Of a stretch of 64,000 bases of DNA, positions 9,906 through 18,627 are shown piece by piece. Location of the stretch: positions 4,216,001 through 4,280,000 of the forward strand of contig JARDVN010000001.1 of the NCBI GenBank assembly GCA_028994555.1. The letters run 5' to 3'. The notes beneath the pieces were generated by a model. That model saw nothing but the letters and a program-made list of their open reading frames with translations, was not told the origin of the DNA and did not search any database. The position numbers were made by a program, and so were the translations under genes. Within the stretch, counting starts at the first letter, position 1. The number at the start of each line of letters is the position of its first letter. This DNA is from Citrobacter amalonaticus (GTDB lineage Bacteria; Pseudomonadota; Gammaproteobacteria; Enterobacterales; Enterobacteriaceae).

Positions 9906-9950
9906 CATTCCCCCCATAATAAATCTGTCAATAACAACCACATAGATATA

Positions 9951-9974
9951 AAAAAAAGGCTCCATAAGGAGCCT
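9951..9974 (-). terminator. Terminator of the cspG-like/ymcF-like unit
   Basis: On the reverse strand AGGCTCC-TTAT-GGAGCCT is followed by seven T. It begins 5 bases after the ymcF-like stop. Confidence 0.85.
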
Positions 9975-9979
9975 GCATT

Positions 9980-10168
9980 TTATTTTCTGAAATCTAATGG
10001 AACCTGACCAGAACGAATGTACATTGCAATATTATCGAATGTTATCATTGTAGTTTTGCAAAATATGCATTTCGCGCCGAAAGGATTTCTGTCAGTGACA
10101 TCAAAAGATGACATTCTGTACTGAGACCCGTGGCAACAAGGGCATCTGAAGTGAATATTATTAGTAAT
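9980..10168 (-). CDS. YmcF-like cold-shock small zinc-ribbon protein with an ATT start
   Basis: No ATG opens this frame. Reading from ATT at 10168 gives 62 codons, MTNNIHFRCPCCHGSQYR... to ...GQVPLDFRK, closed by TAA at 9980-9982. CPCC and CIFC pairs suggest a four-cysteine zinc ribbon. An AAGGA ribosome site lies 7 bases before the ATT. It follows the cspG-like stop by 10 bases, the position of the small genes ymcF and ynfQ next to cold-shock genes in E. coli. These were reported as unannotated cold-shock proteins; from memory they also use non-ATG starts. The assignment is by remembered similarity, not a search. Confidence 0.72.
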   Translation of the reverse strand: MTNNIHFRCPCCHGSQYRMSSFDVTDRNPFGAKCIFCKTTMITFDNIAMYIRSGQVPLDFRK

Positions 10169-10178
10169 AACAGTTTCC

Positions 10179-10391
10179 TTAAAGGGCTACGACATTCACT
10201 GCCGAGGGACCTTTAGGGCCCTGTTCAACACTAAACTCGACTTCCTGATTCTCATTCAATGTTTTGAAATCGTTACTCTGGATTGCAGAAAAGTGTACGA
10301 ATACATCCTTACTGCCATCTTTCGGAGTGATAAAACCAAATCCTTTTTCCGGATTGAACCATTTAACTAAGCCAGTCATTTTGTTAGACAT
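10179..10391 (-). CDS. cspG: CspA-family cold-shock protein, CspG-like
   Basis: Single-strand nucleic-acid-binding cold-shock domain of 70 residues that melts mRNA structure at low temperature. RNP1 is KGFGFI and RNP2 is VFVHFSAI; the start [13 protein letters not shown] is typical of CspA/CspB/CspG. The stretch [17 protein letters not shown] is closest in memory to CspG. An AAGG ribosome site lies 8 bases before the ATG at 10391; a Met two codons upstream is also in frame. It is upstream of the ymcF-like gene in one unit that ends at a shared terminator. Confidence 0.9.
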   Translation of the reverse strand: MSNKMTGLVKWFNPEKGFGFITPKDGSKDVFVHFSAIQSNDFKTLNENQEVEFSVEQGPKGPSAVNVVAL

Positions 10392-10887
10392 AATCATTAC
10401 CTTTTTTGAGTAAGCCCTTGGGCAGAATGGTCCGAAAAAAAATTATCAGAGAGAAAAAGCCGACAAGGAAATCTCAATAGGAACAAATAATAAAATTATT
10501 ACAGTAACTGCTTCAGATAAATTCGCAACAAACCAGAACTCCATTAACGCATGATTACCACGACATAGCAAGGTATAGTTTTGCCAGTGAGTCCCACTCT
10601 ACTATCGAACAACAAAATAAGAGAAATAATCTTAATCAGAAACCATGCCATGCTGGTTCTGGCCATAGGCTCAACGTTGATAGTTTGGATAGTGCCGTGT
10701 ATCTGAAAAAGACAAGATTTCAGGGCTGTTTTGTACAAGTAAAAAAAGAAAGTGTTCCCGCCAGCCTGAAATATAAACTCTCTTTATAAAGATGCCAGAG
10801 ACGGAAAATTTATACTGATAAAAATAAATATGAGATAATTTTAATTATATGGTGTATCATTAATGCCCATTCATACAGGAAAAGCCT
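10392..10887. other. AT-rich non-coding region, cold-shock leader and ynfU-like promoter
   Basis: No convincing gene. The left part should hold the long 5' leader of the leftward cspG-like mRNA. I did not find an unambiguous cold box. The right part should hold the rightward promoter of the ynfU-like gene. Short frames here lack ribosome sites. Confidence 0.4.
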
Positions 10888-11058
10888 ATGTCAGAACGTA
10901 AAGATTCGAAATCACGTCGCAATTATCTTGTCCACTGTTCCTGCCCCAACTGCACCCAAGAATCTCAACACAGTTTTTCAAGAGTACAAAAAGGTGCTCT
11001 TTTGATCTGCCCCCATTGCAATAAGGTATTCCAGACAAATCTCAAAACCGTTGCCTGA
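10888..11058 (+). CDS. YnfU-like zinc-ribbon small protein
   Basis: ATG at 10888 to TGA at 11056-11058 encodes 56 residues: MSERKDSKSRRNYLVHCSCP, then a CxxC pair (CPNC), then a second CxxC pair (ICPHCNKVF). The basic N-terminus and the two CxxC knuckles indicate a small zinc-binding, possibly nucleic-acid-binding protein. I recall a near-identical protein, YnfU, in the Qin prophage of E. coli beside cspB/cspF. Its presence beside another cold-shock gene here suggests the group travels together. A CAGGA ribosome-site-like sequence precedes the ATG. The role is unknown. Confidence 0.75.
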   Translation: MSERKDSKSRRNYLVHCSCPNCTQESQHSFSRVQKGALLICPHCNKVFQTNLKTVA

Positions 11059-11133
11059 TGATTTGAGAAACTCCCGCATGCATGCAATAGCAAACTATAT
11101 AATGATCCAATTGATATAGTAAAAAAACCGCAG

Positions 11134-11205
11134 TGAAATTCTCTTGCCAGGTTATTCATGCTGCTAAGCAGTAAACCTGTCCCTGCATGGCTGCGGTGAA
11201 TTTCA
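11134..11205. repeat. Nested inverted repeat (three concentric stems)
   Basis: TGAAATTC (11134-11141) pairs with GAATTTCA (11198-11205), CAGGTT (11148-11153) with AACCTG (11174-11179), and CTGC with GCAG around a TAA loop (11161-11171). This could fold as an RNA stem or a cruciform. There is no T tract for a terminator, and the function is unknown. Confidence 0.5.
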
Positions 11206-11232
11206 GATAGTATAAAGAGATGTCAGGGCGGC

Positions 11233-11258
11233 GGTTAACATCCTCTCCCGATGACCAA
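11233..11258 (+). repeat. Degenerate proL 3'-end copy, possible right att remnant
   Basis: GGTT-AAC-ATCCTCTC-CCGATGACCAA matches the proL 3' end plus one base at 20 of 26 positions. About 25 bases further on, GGCTGGTTTTCC resembles the right arm and tail of the proL terminator. It could mark the right edge of DNA inserted at proL. Confidence 0.4.
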
Positions 11259-11348
11259 CACGCCCCCAAAAACCCGTCCTGCTAGGCTGGTTTTCCATAA
11301 TTTCCACTATCAGTATCGAATTCGATTCGAGATAGGGGTGAATATAAT

Positions 11349-12026
11349 GTGACAATCCCGGCTTTTACGCTGAAATGGAAAAAGCATGACGGGCTGATTT
11401 TTACCCTTGTTTTTCCGATCTTTGGGTCGCGAACCCAAATATTGGACAAATGGTTTCTGAATAGTCGGCAGCGCAAACTACCTGTGGACGAATCTGTTCG
11501 TCGCCGTATGAGTATGGAACCTTTATCGCATACAACACCAGCGCGAAACGCGTCTGCACATGAGTATGCCGCTTATACGCGCGTTTATGAGCAGGATGCT
11601 GTTCGTGTGAATATCGTTAAAAACCAGCTCAGTCAGGGTCATAAAGACTTTACGGTGCCTGACTTCCACTTCCTGAAAATGCAAAACAGCGGAGGACATT
11701 TCGGTTTCTTTCACGACCCGCAGATCTATGGCCGTTATTTTGGCGCAGGGAATGTGGTGAAGGAAAAAGTTAACTTTGACTACTCCGTACTCGTAAACGG
11801 TAAGCAGCAAGCGATCGGTGACGATACCGTTGCATGGTTCAATAACCGTGGCGATTTAATGCTGGTGAGTCAGCATCCGTTAGTCGGAACCGTACAGGTG
11901 AAAGCCCCATCGTCTGACACATCGCTCCCGCTGGCGCGTTTTACCGTCGCGAAAATCAATAATGAATACTGGTATTTCAGCGCCATACCAGAGGAAGAGG
12001 TCACTCACGTCGCGTTACTGCCCTGA
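11349..12026 (+). CDS. Unrecognised protein, possibly a 5'-truncated remnant
   Basis: I do not recognise this family. The open frame of 225 codons starts at GTG 11349, 9 bases after AGGGGTGA; internal ATGs at 11508 and 11514 (MSMEPLSHTTPARN) lack a clear ribosome site. The C-terminal two thirds look like one soluble, aromatic-rich beta domain (GHFGFFHDPQIYGRYFG, KINNEYWYFSAIPEE). There is no signal peptide, membrane segment or cysteine. A 7-bp inverted repeat (TTTGGGT-cgcga-ACCCAAA) lies at 11421-11439. It sits between the island and narP, where E. coli has the unrelated autotransporter gene yejO, and it may be a remnant. Confidence 0.5.
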   Translation: MTIPAFTLKWKKHDGLIFTLVFPIFGSRTQILDKWFLNSRQRKLPVDESVRRRMSMEPLSHTTPARNASAHEYAAYTRVYEQDAVRVNIVKNQLSQGHKDFTVPDFHFLKMQNSGGHFGFFHDPQIYGRYFGAGNVVKEKVNFDYSVLVNGKQQAIGDDTVAWFNNRGDLMLVSQHPLVGTVQVKAPSSDTSLPLARFTVAKINNEYWYFSAIPEEEVTHVALLP

Positions 12027-12031
12027 ATGCA

Positions 12032-12066
12032 TAGCCTCTCATGACAATGAGAGGCTCTCCCCTTTT
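12032..12066 (+). terminator. Possible terminator after the unknown gene
   Basis: GCCTCTCATGACAATGAGAGGC hairpin followed by a C/T-rich tail (TCTCCCCTTTT), 8 bases after the stop at 12026. The T tract is weak. Confidence 0.5.
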
Positions 12067-12195
12067 CCCGACAGGTTTTACTACTTACCCATACGTAATC
12101 TGGGGTAATATTTCTTCCTCTTATCGATGCGGTGAATCTGGACGATCCGTGATCGAATAACAATAATGATTCTAATAAAATCTCGGGAGATAACT

Positions 12196-12843
12196 ATGCC
12201 TGAAGCAACGCCTTTTCAGGTGCTGGTGGTAGATGACCACCCTCTTATGCGTCGTGGTATCCGCCAGTTACTGGAACTGGATCCGACATTTGAGGTGGTT
12301 GCCGAAGCGGGCGATGGCGCAACGGCGATTGATCTGGCAAACCGTCTCGATCTGGATTTGATCCTGCTTGATCTGAATATGAAAGGCCTGAGCGGTCTGG
12401 ATACGTTAAACGCCCTGCGCCGCGATGGGATCACGTCGCAAATTATCATTCTCACCGTTTCGGATTCGGCCAGCGATATCTACGCGCTGATTGACGCCGG
12501 GGCGGATGGTTATCTGTTGAAAGACAGCGATCCGGAAGTGCTACTGGAAGCGATTCGCAGGGGTGCCAATGGCGGTAAAGTATTTAGCGAACGCGTCAGT
12601 GATTATCTGCGTGAGCGTGAAATGTTTGGTGAAGAGGACGATCCGTTCAGCATGCTGACCGAGCGGGAGCTGGATGTGTTGCACGAACTGGCGCAGGGGC
12701 TGTCCAACAAGCAGATTGCCTCGGTCCTCAATATTTCCGAACAAACCGTGAAGGTGCATATCCGCAACCTGCTGCGCAAGCTCAACGTACGCTCGCGCGT
12801 TGCCGCGACCATCCTGTTTTTACAAACCCGCGGTATGCAATAG
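12196..12843 (+). CDS. narP: Nitrate/nitrite response regulator NarP
   Basis: LuxR/NarL-family response regulator phosphorylated by NarQ/NarX; in E. coli it activates nap and other anaerobic genes. The receiver domain has VVDDHPLMRRG and the phospho-acceptor Asp in LILLDLNMKGLSG. The HTH follows (LTERELDVLHELAQGLSNKQIA... VKVHIRNLLRKL). The ATG at 12196 (MPEATPFQVLVVDD) gives 215 residues, the E. coli length; an in-frame ATG at 12166 is less likely. It converges on the nap-ccm operon whose promoter carries a perfect NarP-type site. Confidence 0.94.
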   Translation: MPEATPFQVLVVDDHPLMRRGIRQLLELDPTFEVVAEAGDGATAIDLANRLDLDLILLDLNMKGLSGLDTLNALRRDGITSQIIILTVSDSASDIYALIDAGADGYLLKDSDPEVLLEAIRRGANGGKVFSERVSDYLREREMFGEEDDPFSMLTERELDVLHELAQGLSNKQIASVLNISEQTVKVHIRNLLRKLNVRSRVAATILFLQTRGMQ

Positions 12844-12849
12844 CCCAGA

Positions 12850-12903
12850 AAGTGCCCGATGGTGCTACGCTTATCGGGCCTGTGCGTCGCCATCCGGCCG
12901 GGT
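12850..12903. repeat. REP/BIME palindromic element after narP
   Basis: GTGCCCGATGGTGCTACGCTTATCGGGCC followed by GCCATCCGGCCGGG: typical enterobacterial REP halves at the convergent junction of narP and ccmH. Confidence 0.7.
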
Positions 12904-12905
12904 GG

Positions 12906-13959
12906 TTACTCACTCTTTGGAGACAAATGCTGCATTGCCTGTGCGATACTGCGCTCAATCACCGCACGACGCGTATCGTTCGCCGGCAGCATTTTCAACA
13001 TCATCTCCCAGGCGGCAACCGCCTCGCCAAAACGTTCCTGCTCAAAGGCATTGAAGGCGTACATACTCAGAACCCGCACGTTGGCGTGATCGCTACGGAC
13101 CAGTTCTCGCAGTAACTCCCCACCCCGACGGTTATCATCAGGATCGGAAGAGCGCGTCAGCGCCTCAGCATAGCCCAGCGCCGCATCACTGTTCTTTGGA
13201 GCGAGTCGATAAGCGTTGGCGTACGCCTCCGTGGCAGTGCTGGCATTGCCAAGCACCATGCCGATCCGTCCCAGCATGATCCAGCCTTCCACGTTTTTCG
13301 CATCGCTTTGCAGACGGGTACGCAGCCCCAGCGACAGACGCGTCATCTCTTCTTCATTCAGCGGCTGCGCGTTTGGATCCAGCGCGCGCTCCAGCAGCGC
13401 CGGGCTTTGTGCCGTCGCCTGCTGCCAGATTTCCACCTGCTTATAGCTCCCGGTCTGGTAATAACTGACAGCCCCCCACAATGACAGCAATGACAATACC
13501 GGGCAGATAAACCGCCAGCCCGGCACGTTTACCCTCCGGTAACGACATCTCATCCGGGAACACCTCCTGTTTCAGGCGCACCCGCCGACGTGAACGGGCT
13601 ACGATAATCCAGCCCCCCACGCCAATTGCCGCCACGGGGAGCACCCACAACAAGATGGTCAACGGTGTCAACGGCGGATCATAGGTGACGAAGTTACCGT
13701 AGCGCGCCACCATATAGTCGACGATCTCTTTCTGACTTTTCCCTTCCTGCATCAGCTCATAGACTTTCTGGCGCAGGTCAGTCGCAATCATCGAATTAGA
13801 ATCCGCGATACTGTTGTTCTGACATTTAGGACAACGTAGCTGTTCGGTCAATTGACGGAACTGTTGCTCCTGAGTTTCATCCTTAAACTGCATCACATCA
13901 ATGGTGGCCAGCGCGTTAGCAGAAAGCAGCAACATCAGCACACCCAGCAAAAGTCTCAT
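12906..13959 (-). CDS. ccmH: Cytochrome c maturation protein CcmH, frameshifted
   Basis: Reduces or handles apocytochrome c thiols and works with CcmF and CcmG in heme ligation. The N-terminal domain has a signal or anchor and the LRCPKCQNN thiol motif. The C-terminal TPR domain (CcmI-like) covers the second half, a fusion typical of enterobacteria. The ATG at 13959 overlaps the ccmG stop (ATGA). The frame breaks at six C (13472-13477) between the VYLPGIVIAVIVG membrane segment and AVSYYQTGS. With five, the protein has 350 residues as in E. coli. Confidence 0.9.
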
Positions 13960-14513
13960 TGCGCGGCCTCCCTGCTGTATTTCTCCCACAGCGGCTTGAG
14001 TTCACTCTCCCAGACACGGGCGTTCAGATCGCCGGCATGGCGGTAACGAATAATGCCTTTACCGTCGATCAGGAAGGTTTCCGGCGCGCCATAGACGCCA
14101 AGATCCAGCCCCAGCATACCGTCGCCATCAAACAGACTCAGTGCGTAAGGGTTGCCCAACTCTTTCAGCCAGACGATGGCCTTCTGGCGGTCGTCTTTAT
14201 AATTCAGCCCTACGACGCGAATCCCCTGCGCCGACAGCTGGTTCAGATACTGATGCTCAGCACGACAGGTCGGGCACCACGTCGCCCACACGTTCAGCAA
14301 CACCGGTTTACCCTGCGTCAGCACATCCGCCTCATAATGCTTACCGGGGTTCTCCAGCGACTCAAGCCGGAAAGTCGGCACCGGTTTACCAATCAGCGCC
14401 GACTCCAGATTCGTCGGCGTGTCGCCTTCTGCGTTACGCGCCAGTTGCCACAGCAGCGCTGCGGCAATCACGAGAAAAATCACAAAGGGAATCAAAAGTA
14501 CGTTGCGCTTCAT
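13956..14513 (-). CDS. ccmG: Thiol:disulfide interchange protein CcmG/DsbE
   Basis: Membrane-anchored periplasmic thioredoxin that reduces the heme-binding cysteines of apocytochrome c. One N-terminal membrane segment (LLIPFVIFLVIAAALLW) precedes a thioredoxin fold with the active site WCPTC. It has 185 residues, the full E. coli length. It overlaps ccmF and ccmH by 4 bases each, indicating translational coupling. Confidence 0.95.
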   Translation of the reverse strand: MKRNVLLIPFVIFLVIAAALLWQLARNAEGDTPTNLESALIGKPVPTFRLESLENPGKHYEADVLTQGKPVLLNVWATWCPTCRAEHQYLNQLSAQGIRVVGLNYKDDRQKAIVWLKELGNPYALSLFDGDGMLGLDLGVYGAPETFLIDGKGIIRYRHAGDLNARVWESELKPLWEKYSREAAQ

Positions 14514-16453
14514 ACCGCCTCCGACGCCGATTTTTGCGGTTGTACGCGTTTGCGATAACGCGGGTCAAACAGGCACAACAGCCCGCCAATCGCCATCAAT
14601 ATTCCACCCGCCCAGATCCAGCGAATAAACGGTTTGTAATACAGACGCACTGCCCACGCGCCGTTATCCAGCTCTTCACCAAGCGCAGCGTACAGATCGC
14701 GGGTGATCCCGCCGTCAATCGCCGCTTCCGTCATCATCGAGCTGGTGCTGTTGTAGAATCGTTTTTCAGCATGCAACGTTGCTTCTGCCTTGCCATCACG
14801 GGTCACGCCGATAATCGCCACACCACCGCGATAGTTTGGTCCAGTGATATCCTTCACTTCACGGAAGGTGAAGCGATATTCATGAATATCGACGCTGTCA
14901 CCGGCTTTCATGCGGACATCACGCTCGACGCTATAGTTCTGGCTGAAGGCGATGCCGACAATCGTCACCGCCAGGCCGACGTGCCCGGCCACCATTCCCC
15001 AGTAGCTGAGCGTCATTTTCGCGCCACGCGAAATTCGCTGCGCAAGCTCCGCCATCGCCAGCACAAACACCCAACAGGCCATTGCCAGCCCGACGACCGT
15101 CATGGCGATAATCTTGTTCTCAAACAACCATGGCAGCAGCAGAGAGAGCACAAACGTGCTGGCCAGCGCGATGATCAACAACCGTTGCAGTTTACGCGGT
15201 CGGTCGCGTCCCCAGCGGACCAGCGGGCCAATGCCAAGCAACAGCGCAAACGGCGCCATTAGCCAGGTAAACATGGTATTAAAAAACGGTTCGCCGATAG
15301 AGATACTGCCCATCCCGAGCTGCTTATGCACCAGCGGCAGCAACGTTCCCAGCAGCACTACCAGCATGGCGGCAATCAGCAGCACGTTGTTACCGAGCAA
15401 CAGCGATTCACGCGACCAGAGGGCGTTATTCACCCGGGAGCGAACCTTATGTCCTCGCGTGGCAAACAGCAGCAGCGAGCCGCCGATGACCAGCACCATA
15501 AAGGCCAGAATAAACATCCCGCGAGACGGATCGGAAGCAAACGCATGCACCGACACCAGTACGCCCGAGCGCACGAGGAACGTCCCCAACAGGCAGAGCG
15601 AGAACGCGCAGATGGAGAGCAACAGCGTCCACGCTTTGAAGCTGCCGCGCTGTTCAGTGACCGCCAGCGAGTGCATCAGCGCGGTTCCCATCAGCCACGG
15701 CATAAACGAGGCGTTTTCCACCGGATCCCAGAACCACCAGCCGCCCCAGCCGAGTTCGTAATACGCCCATGCCGAGCCCAGCACGATCCCCAGCGTCAGG
15801 AAAACCCATGCCGCCAGCGTCCAGGGGCGGGAAAAACGGGCGAAGGTGCTGTCCAGGCGACCGCTCATTAGCGCCGCGATAGCGAACGCGAAGGCGACCG
15901 AGAAACCGACATAGCCCATATACAGCAGCGGCGGATGGAAAATCAGCCCCGGGTCCTGCAACAACGGGTTGAGATCGCGCCCTTCTATCGGGAAATCGGG
16001 TAACGTACGGGCGAATGGATTAGAGGTAAACAGAATGAACAACAGGAAGCCGACGCTGACCATCCCCATCACCGCGAGTACGCGAGCGACGATATCCAGC
16101 GGCATTCGCTGAGAAAAAAGCGCGACGGCAAAGGTCCAGCCGCTCATCAGCAACACCCACAGCAGCAGCGAGCCTTCATGCGCGCCCCAGGTGGCAGCGA
16201 CGCGGTACCAGACCGGCAGTTGCGTGTTAGAGTTGCTGGCGACATAAACGACGGTGAAATCATTCACTACAAAGGCGTTGACCAGCACCAGAAAGGCGCC
16301 CATCACGAGGATAAACAACAGCCAGGAAAACGGTCTTGCCGACGCCATCATCCGCGCGTCGCCACGCGCCACACCCCATAGCGGATAGACTGAGAGTAAC
16401 AACGCAACGCCCAGTGCCAGGCATAACAGCGCATTGCCAATTTCAGGCATCAT
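14510..16453 (-). CDS. ccmF: Heme lyase component CcmF
   Basis: Large polytopic heme-handling protein that attaches heme from CcmE to apocytochrome c. It has 647 residues with many membrane spans and the tryptophan-rich WWD motif [19 protein letters not shown], plus conserved periplasmic His residues. The start [15 protein letters not shown] overlaps the ccmE stop. Confidence 0.96.
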   Translation of the reverse strand: MMPEIGNALLCLALGVALLLSVYPLWGVARGDARMMASARPFSWLLFILVMGAFLVLVNAFVVNDFTVVYVASNSNTQLPVWYRVAATWGAHEGSLLLWVLLMSGWTFAVALFSQRMPLDIVARVLAVMGMVSVGFLLFILFTSNPFARTLPDFPIEGRDLNPLLQDPGLIFHPPLLYMGYVGFSVAFAFAIAALMSGRLDSTFARFSRPWTLAAWVFLTLGIVLGSAWAYYELGWGGWWFWDPVENASFMPWLMGTALMHSLAVTEQRGSFKAWTLLLSICAFSLCLLGTFLVRSGVLVSVHAFASDPSRGMFILAFMVLVIGGSLLLFATRGHKVRSRVNNALWSRESLLLGNNVLLIAAMLVVLLGTLLPLVHKQLGMGSISIGEPFFNTMFTWLMAPFALLLGIGPLVRWGRDRPRKLQRLLIIALASTFVLSLLLPWLFENKIIAMTVVGLAMACWVFVLAMAELAQRISRGAKMTLSYWGMVAGHVGLAVTIVGIAFSQNYSVERDVRMKAGDSVDIHEYRFTFREVKDITGPNYRGGVAIIGVTRDGKAEATLHAEKRFYNSTSSMMTEAAIDGGITRDLYAALGEELDNGAWAVRLYYKPFIRWIWAGGILMAIGGLLCLFDPRYRKRVQPQKSASEAV

Positions 16454-16930
16454 GATGTTTTATCCTTATAAACGCTCTCCGGACGGCGATGATTTTCCTG
16501 CATCGCTTTTTCCACTTCCGGCGGCGTGTAGTTCTCATCATGCTTGGCGAGAACTTCTTTCGCCTGAATATGGTTTTTCTCGCCGAGCTCCCCCCTGCAC
16601 CACCACGCCCTGCCCTTCACGGAACAGGTCCGGCAGAATACCTTCGTAGGTGACATCCACTACGCCTTCGGCATCATAGATGCTGAAATTCACCTTCAGC
16701 GAGTTGGGGTCGCGCTTGACGCTGCCGGGCATGACCATGCCACCTACACGCAGCCGCTGGCCCACTTCCGGCATCTGTTGGGTCTCGCGTTTGCCGTAGA
16801 GAATCTCACCTGGCGTGTAGAACAGGTCGATGTTGGCGCGCAGCGCGTACAGCACCAGCGTAATCGTCAGCGCTAACCCGACAAGCACGCCGCAGGCAAT
16901 CCATAAACGGTTCTTACGTCGAATATTCAC
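16450..16930 (-). CDS. ccmE: Periplasmic heme chaperone CcmE, frameshifted
   Basis: Binds heme covalently through a conserved His and passes it to CcmF. An N-terminal membrane anchor ([22 protein letters not shown]) is followed by an OB-fold. The frame breaks at six C (16590-16595), just before the heme-binding His in the NHI motif. With five C the frame gives [19 protein letters not shown] and 159 residues, the E. coli length. The start overlaps ccmD by 4 bases. As written, the longer in-frame product would lack the heme-binding residue. Confidence 0.92.
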
Positions 16931-17139
16931 GCCGCCTCCCGTTGCGCCTGCGCCGCACGCAGTCGTGCTTCACGCGCCCGCTGGCGAGCGACATCACGCA
17001 GAATGGCGCGATGTTGCGTCACAGTATGAATAACCAGCACGGCCAGCGGGATGACGCTCAGCGCCACGGCCAGCCAGACGTAGAAGGCGTAGCCGCCCAT
17101 CGCAAAGAAATCACTCCAGGATGCAAATGCAGTGGTCAT
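16927..17139 (-). CDS. ccmD: Heme exporter accessory protein CcmD
   Basis: Small one-span membrane protein that helps release holo-CcmE from CcmABC. It has 70 residues: [16 protein letters not shown], one membrane helix ([20 protein letters not shown]), then a basic Arg/Gln-rich tail. In the raw frame it is joined to ccmC; correcting the C run at 17146-17149 separates the genes with the usual ATGA overlap. Confidence 0.9.
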   Translation of the reverse strand: MTTAFASWSDFFAMGGYAFYVWLAVALSVIPLAVLVIHTVTQHRAILRDVARQRAREARLRAAQAQREAA

Positions 17140-17874
17140 TGGCGGCCCCTTTTTTAAAATCAGTTCACTCACCCACGGGCGACGTTTTTCCATCATCAGA
17201 ATCAGGTTACGCATGCGCATCAGCGACAGTGTGATAAACAGCAGCAGATAGCCGACAATCGCCAGCCGCAACGGCGTGCGCATAGCCGGATCAATGCTTT
17301 GCTGCATACGGGTCGAGCCCTGATGCAGCGTGTTCCACCACTCCACTGAATAATGAATAATCGGCAGGTTCACCACGCCAATCAGCACCAGGATCCCGGC
17401 CGCACGCCCCGCCATCTTGCGATCGTCAAAGGCATGCCACAGGGCAATTGCGCCAACATAGAGAAACAGCAACACCAGTTCCGACGTTAGCCGCGCATCC
17501 CACACCCACCAGGTGCCCCACATCGGTTTGCCCCAGGCTGAGCCGGTGACCAGCGCAATAAACGTAAACACCGCGCCAATCGGCGCCATCGCGGCCAGCG
17601 CCAGGTTCGCCATTTTCATCTGCCAGACGAGACCGATAAACGCCGCTACCGCCATCGAGGCATAAATCCCCATTGACCAGATAGCCGCCGGTACGTGCAG
17701 ATAAATAATGCGGTAGCTCTGCCCCTGCTGGTAATCCGCAGGGGCAAAACCGAATCCCCAGATCCAGCCCGTCGCCAGAACCAGTACACAAGCGACAGCC
17801 AGCCACGGTACAAAATAGCCGCAAAGCTGATACAGCCGTGGGGGCATAGCCAGTTGATGAAGTGTTTTCCACAT
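17136..17874 (-). CDS. ccmC: Heme export/delivery protein CcmC, stop lost by a +1 frameshift
   Basis: Loads heme onto CcmE with the CcmAB ABC transporter. Six membrane spans and the WWD motif WGTWWVWDARLTSELV are visible, and start MWKTLHQLAM lies at 17874. The raw frame runs through into ccmD (a 323-codon fusion). Removing one C at 17146-17149 gives an end LILKKGRQ, a TGA overlapping the ccmD ATG, and 245 residues, exactly the E. coli length. The fusion is therefore very likely an artefact. Confidence 0.9.
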
Positions 17875-17904
17875 AATTTCGTCACCAGACTCCAACAAAC
17901 GAAT

Positions 17905-17962
17905 GAAACTACCGTCGTACCGGATGGCGGCTGACGCCTTATCCGACCTACTTATACGCCCA
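17905..17962. repeat. REP-like element between ccmC and ccmB
   Basis: CCGGATGGCGGCTGACGCCTTATCCGACCTAC is a REP sequence in the 93-base gap between ccmB and ccmC, inside the operon. Confidence 0.65.
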
Positions 17963-17967
17963 ACAGG

Positions 17968-18627
17968 CTACTGCAAACTGATGCGTAACGCGGCCGCTGT
18001 CGCAAAAGGACTTAACGTCGCGCTACCCGCCAGCAGCGCCCCCAAAATCGCCATGTATCCATCCACAGGAAGATGCATGGATGCGGCATCCATTGCCGCG
18101 GTCGCAAAAATCAACAAGGGAATAGTCAATGGCAGCACCAGCACGCTCAGTAGTACGCCGCCGCGCTTTAGTCCCACCGTCAACCCCACCCCCGGCGCGC
18201 CGAGAAAGCTCAGCGTCGGCGTGCCCAGCAGTAGAGTCAGCGCCATAATCTTCCAGCCGTAGAGGTCCATCCCCAGCAGCAATGCCACCAGCGGAGAGAG
18301 GATTAACAACGGCAACCCGGTGACCATCCAGTGGGCCATCACTTTTGCCAGCACCACCATCGGTAATGGGATCGGCAGCAGCATCAGTTGCTCAAGGCTG
18401 CCGTCCTGCAGGTCATCGCGAAACAGTCGCTCCAGCGCCAGCAGCGAGGCCAGCAGCGCAGCAACCCAAATAATCCCCGGCGCAATACGCGCCAGCAGTT
18501 GCGGTTCCGGCCCAATGCTCAGCGGGAACAGTGTGATAACAATCAGGAAGAACCACAGCGGATTGGCAATTTCCGCGCTATGGCGAAAGGCAACGCGCAG
18601 TTCGAGCCGGAAGATACGCCACATCAT
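17968..18627 (-). CDS. ccmB: Heme exporter ABC permease CcmB
   Basis: Six-span permease partner of CcmA in the CcmABCD complex. It has 219 residues, starting [20 protein letters not shown]. The start overlaps the ccmA stop by 4 bases. The complex uses ATP to release heme-loaded CcmE. Confidence 0.95.
   Translation of the reverse strand: MMWRIFRLELRVAFRHSAEIANPLWFFLIVITLFPLSIGPEPQLLARIAPGIIWVAALLASLLALERLFRDDLQDGSLEQLMLLPIPLPMVVLAKVMAHWMVTGLPLLILSPLVALLLGMDLYGWKIMALTLLLGTPTLSFLGAPGVGLTVGLKRGGVLLSVLVLPLTIPLLIFATAAMDAASMHLPVDGYMAILGALLAGSATLSPFATAAALRISLQ

Noticed and set aside
11421..11439. Operator for the unknown gene
   Set aside because: The TTTGGGT/ACCCAAA repeat lies inside the open frame and is too short to call; it is only noted.
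14141..15262. 373-codon frame opposite ccmG/ccmF
   Set aside because: Low-complexity, Arg/Ser/His-rich translation antisense to conserved membrane proteins; no start signals.
16927..17898. CcmC-CcmD fusion protein
   Set aside because: It disappears when one C is removed at 17146-17149, which restores the CcmC stop and the ATGA overlap. It is treated as two genes.
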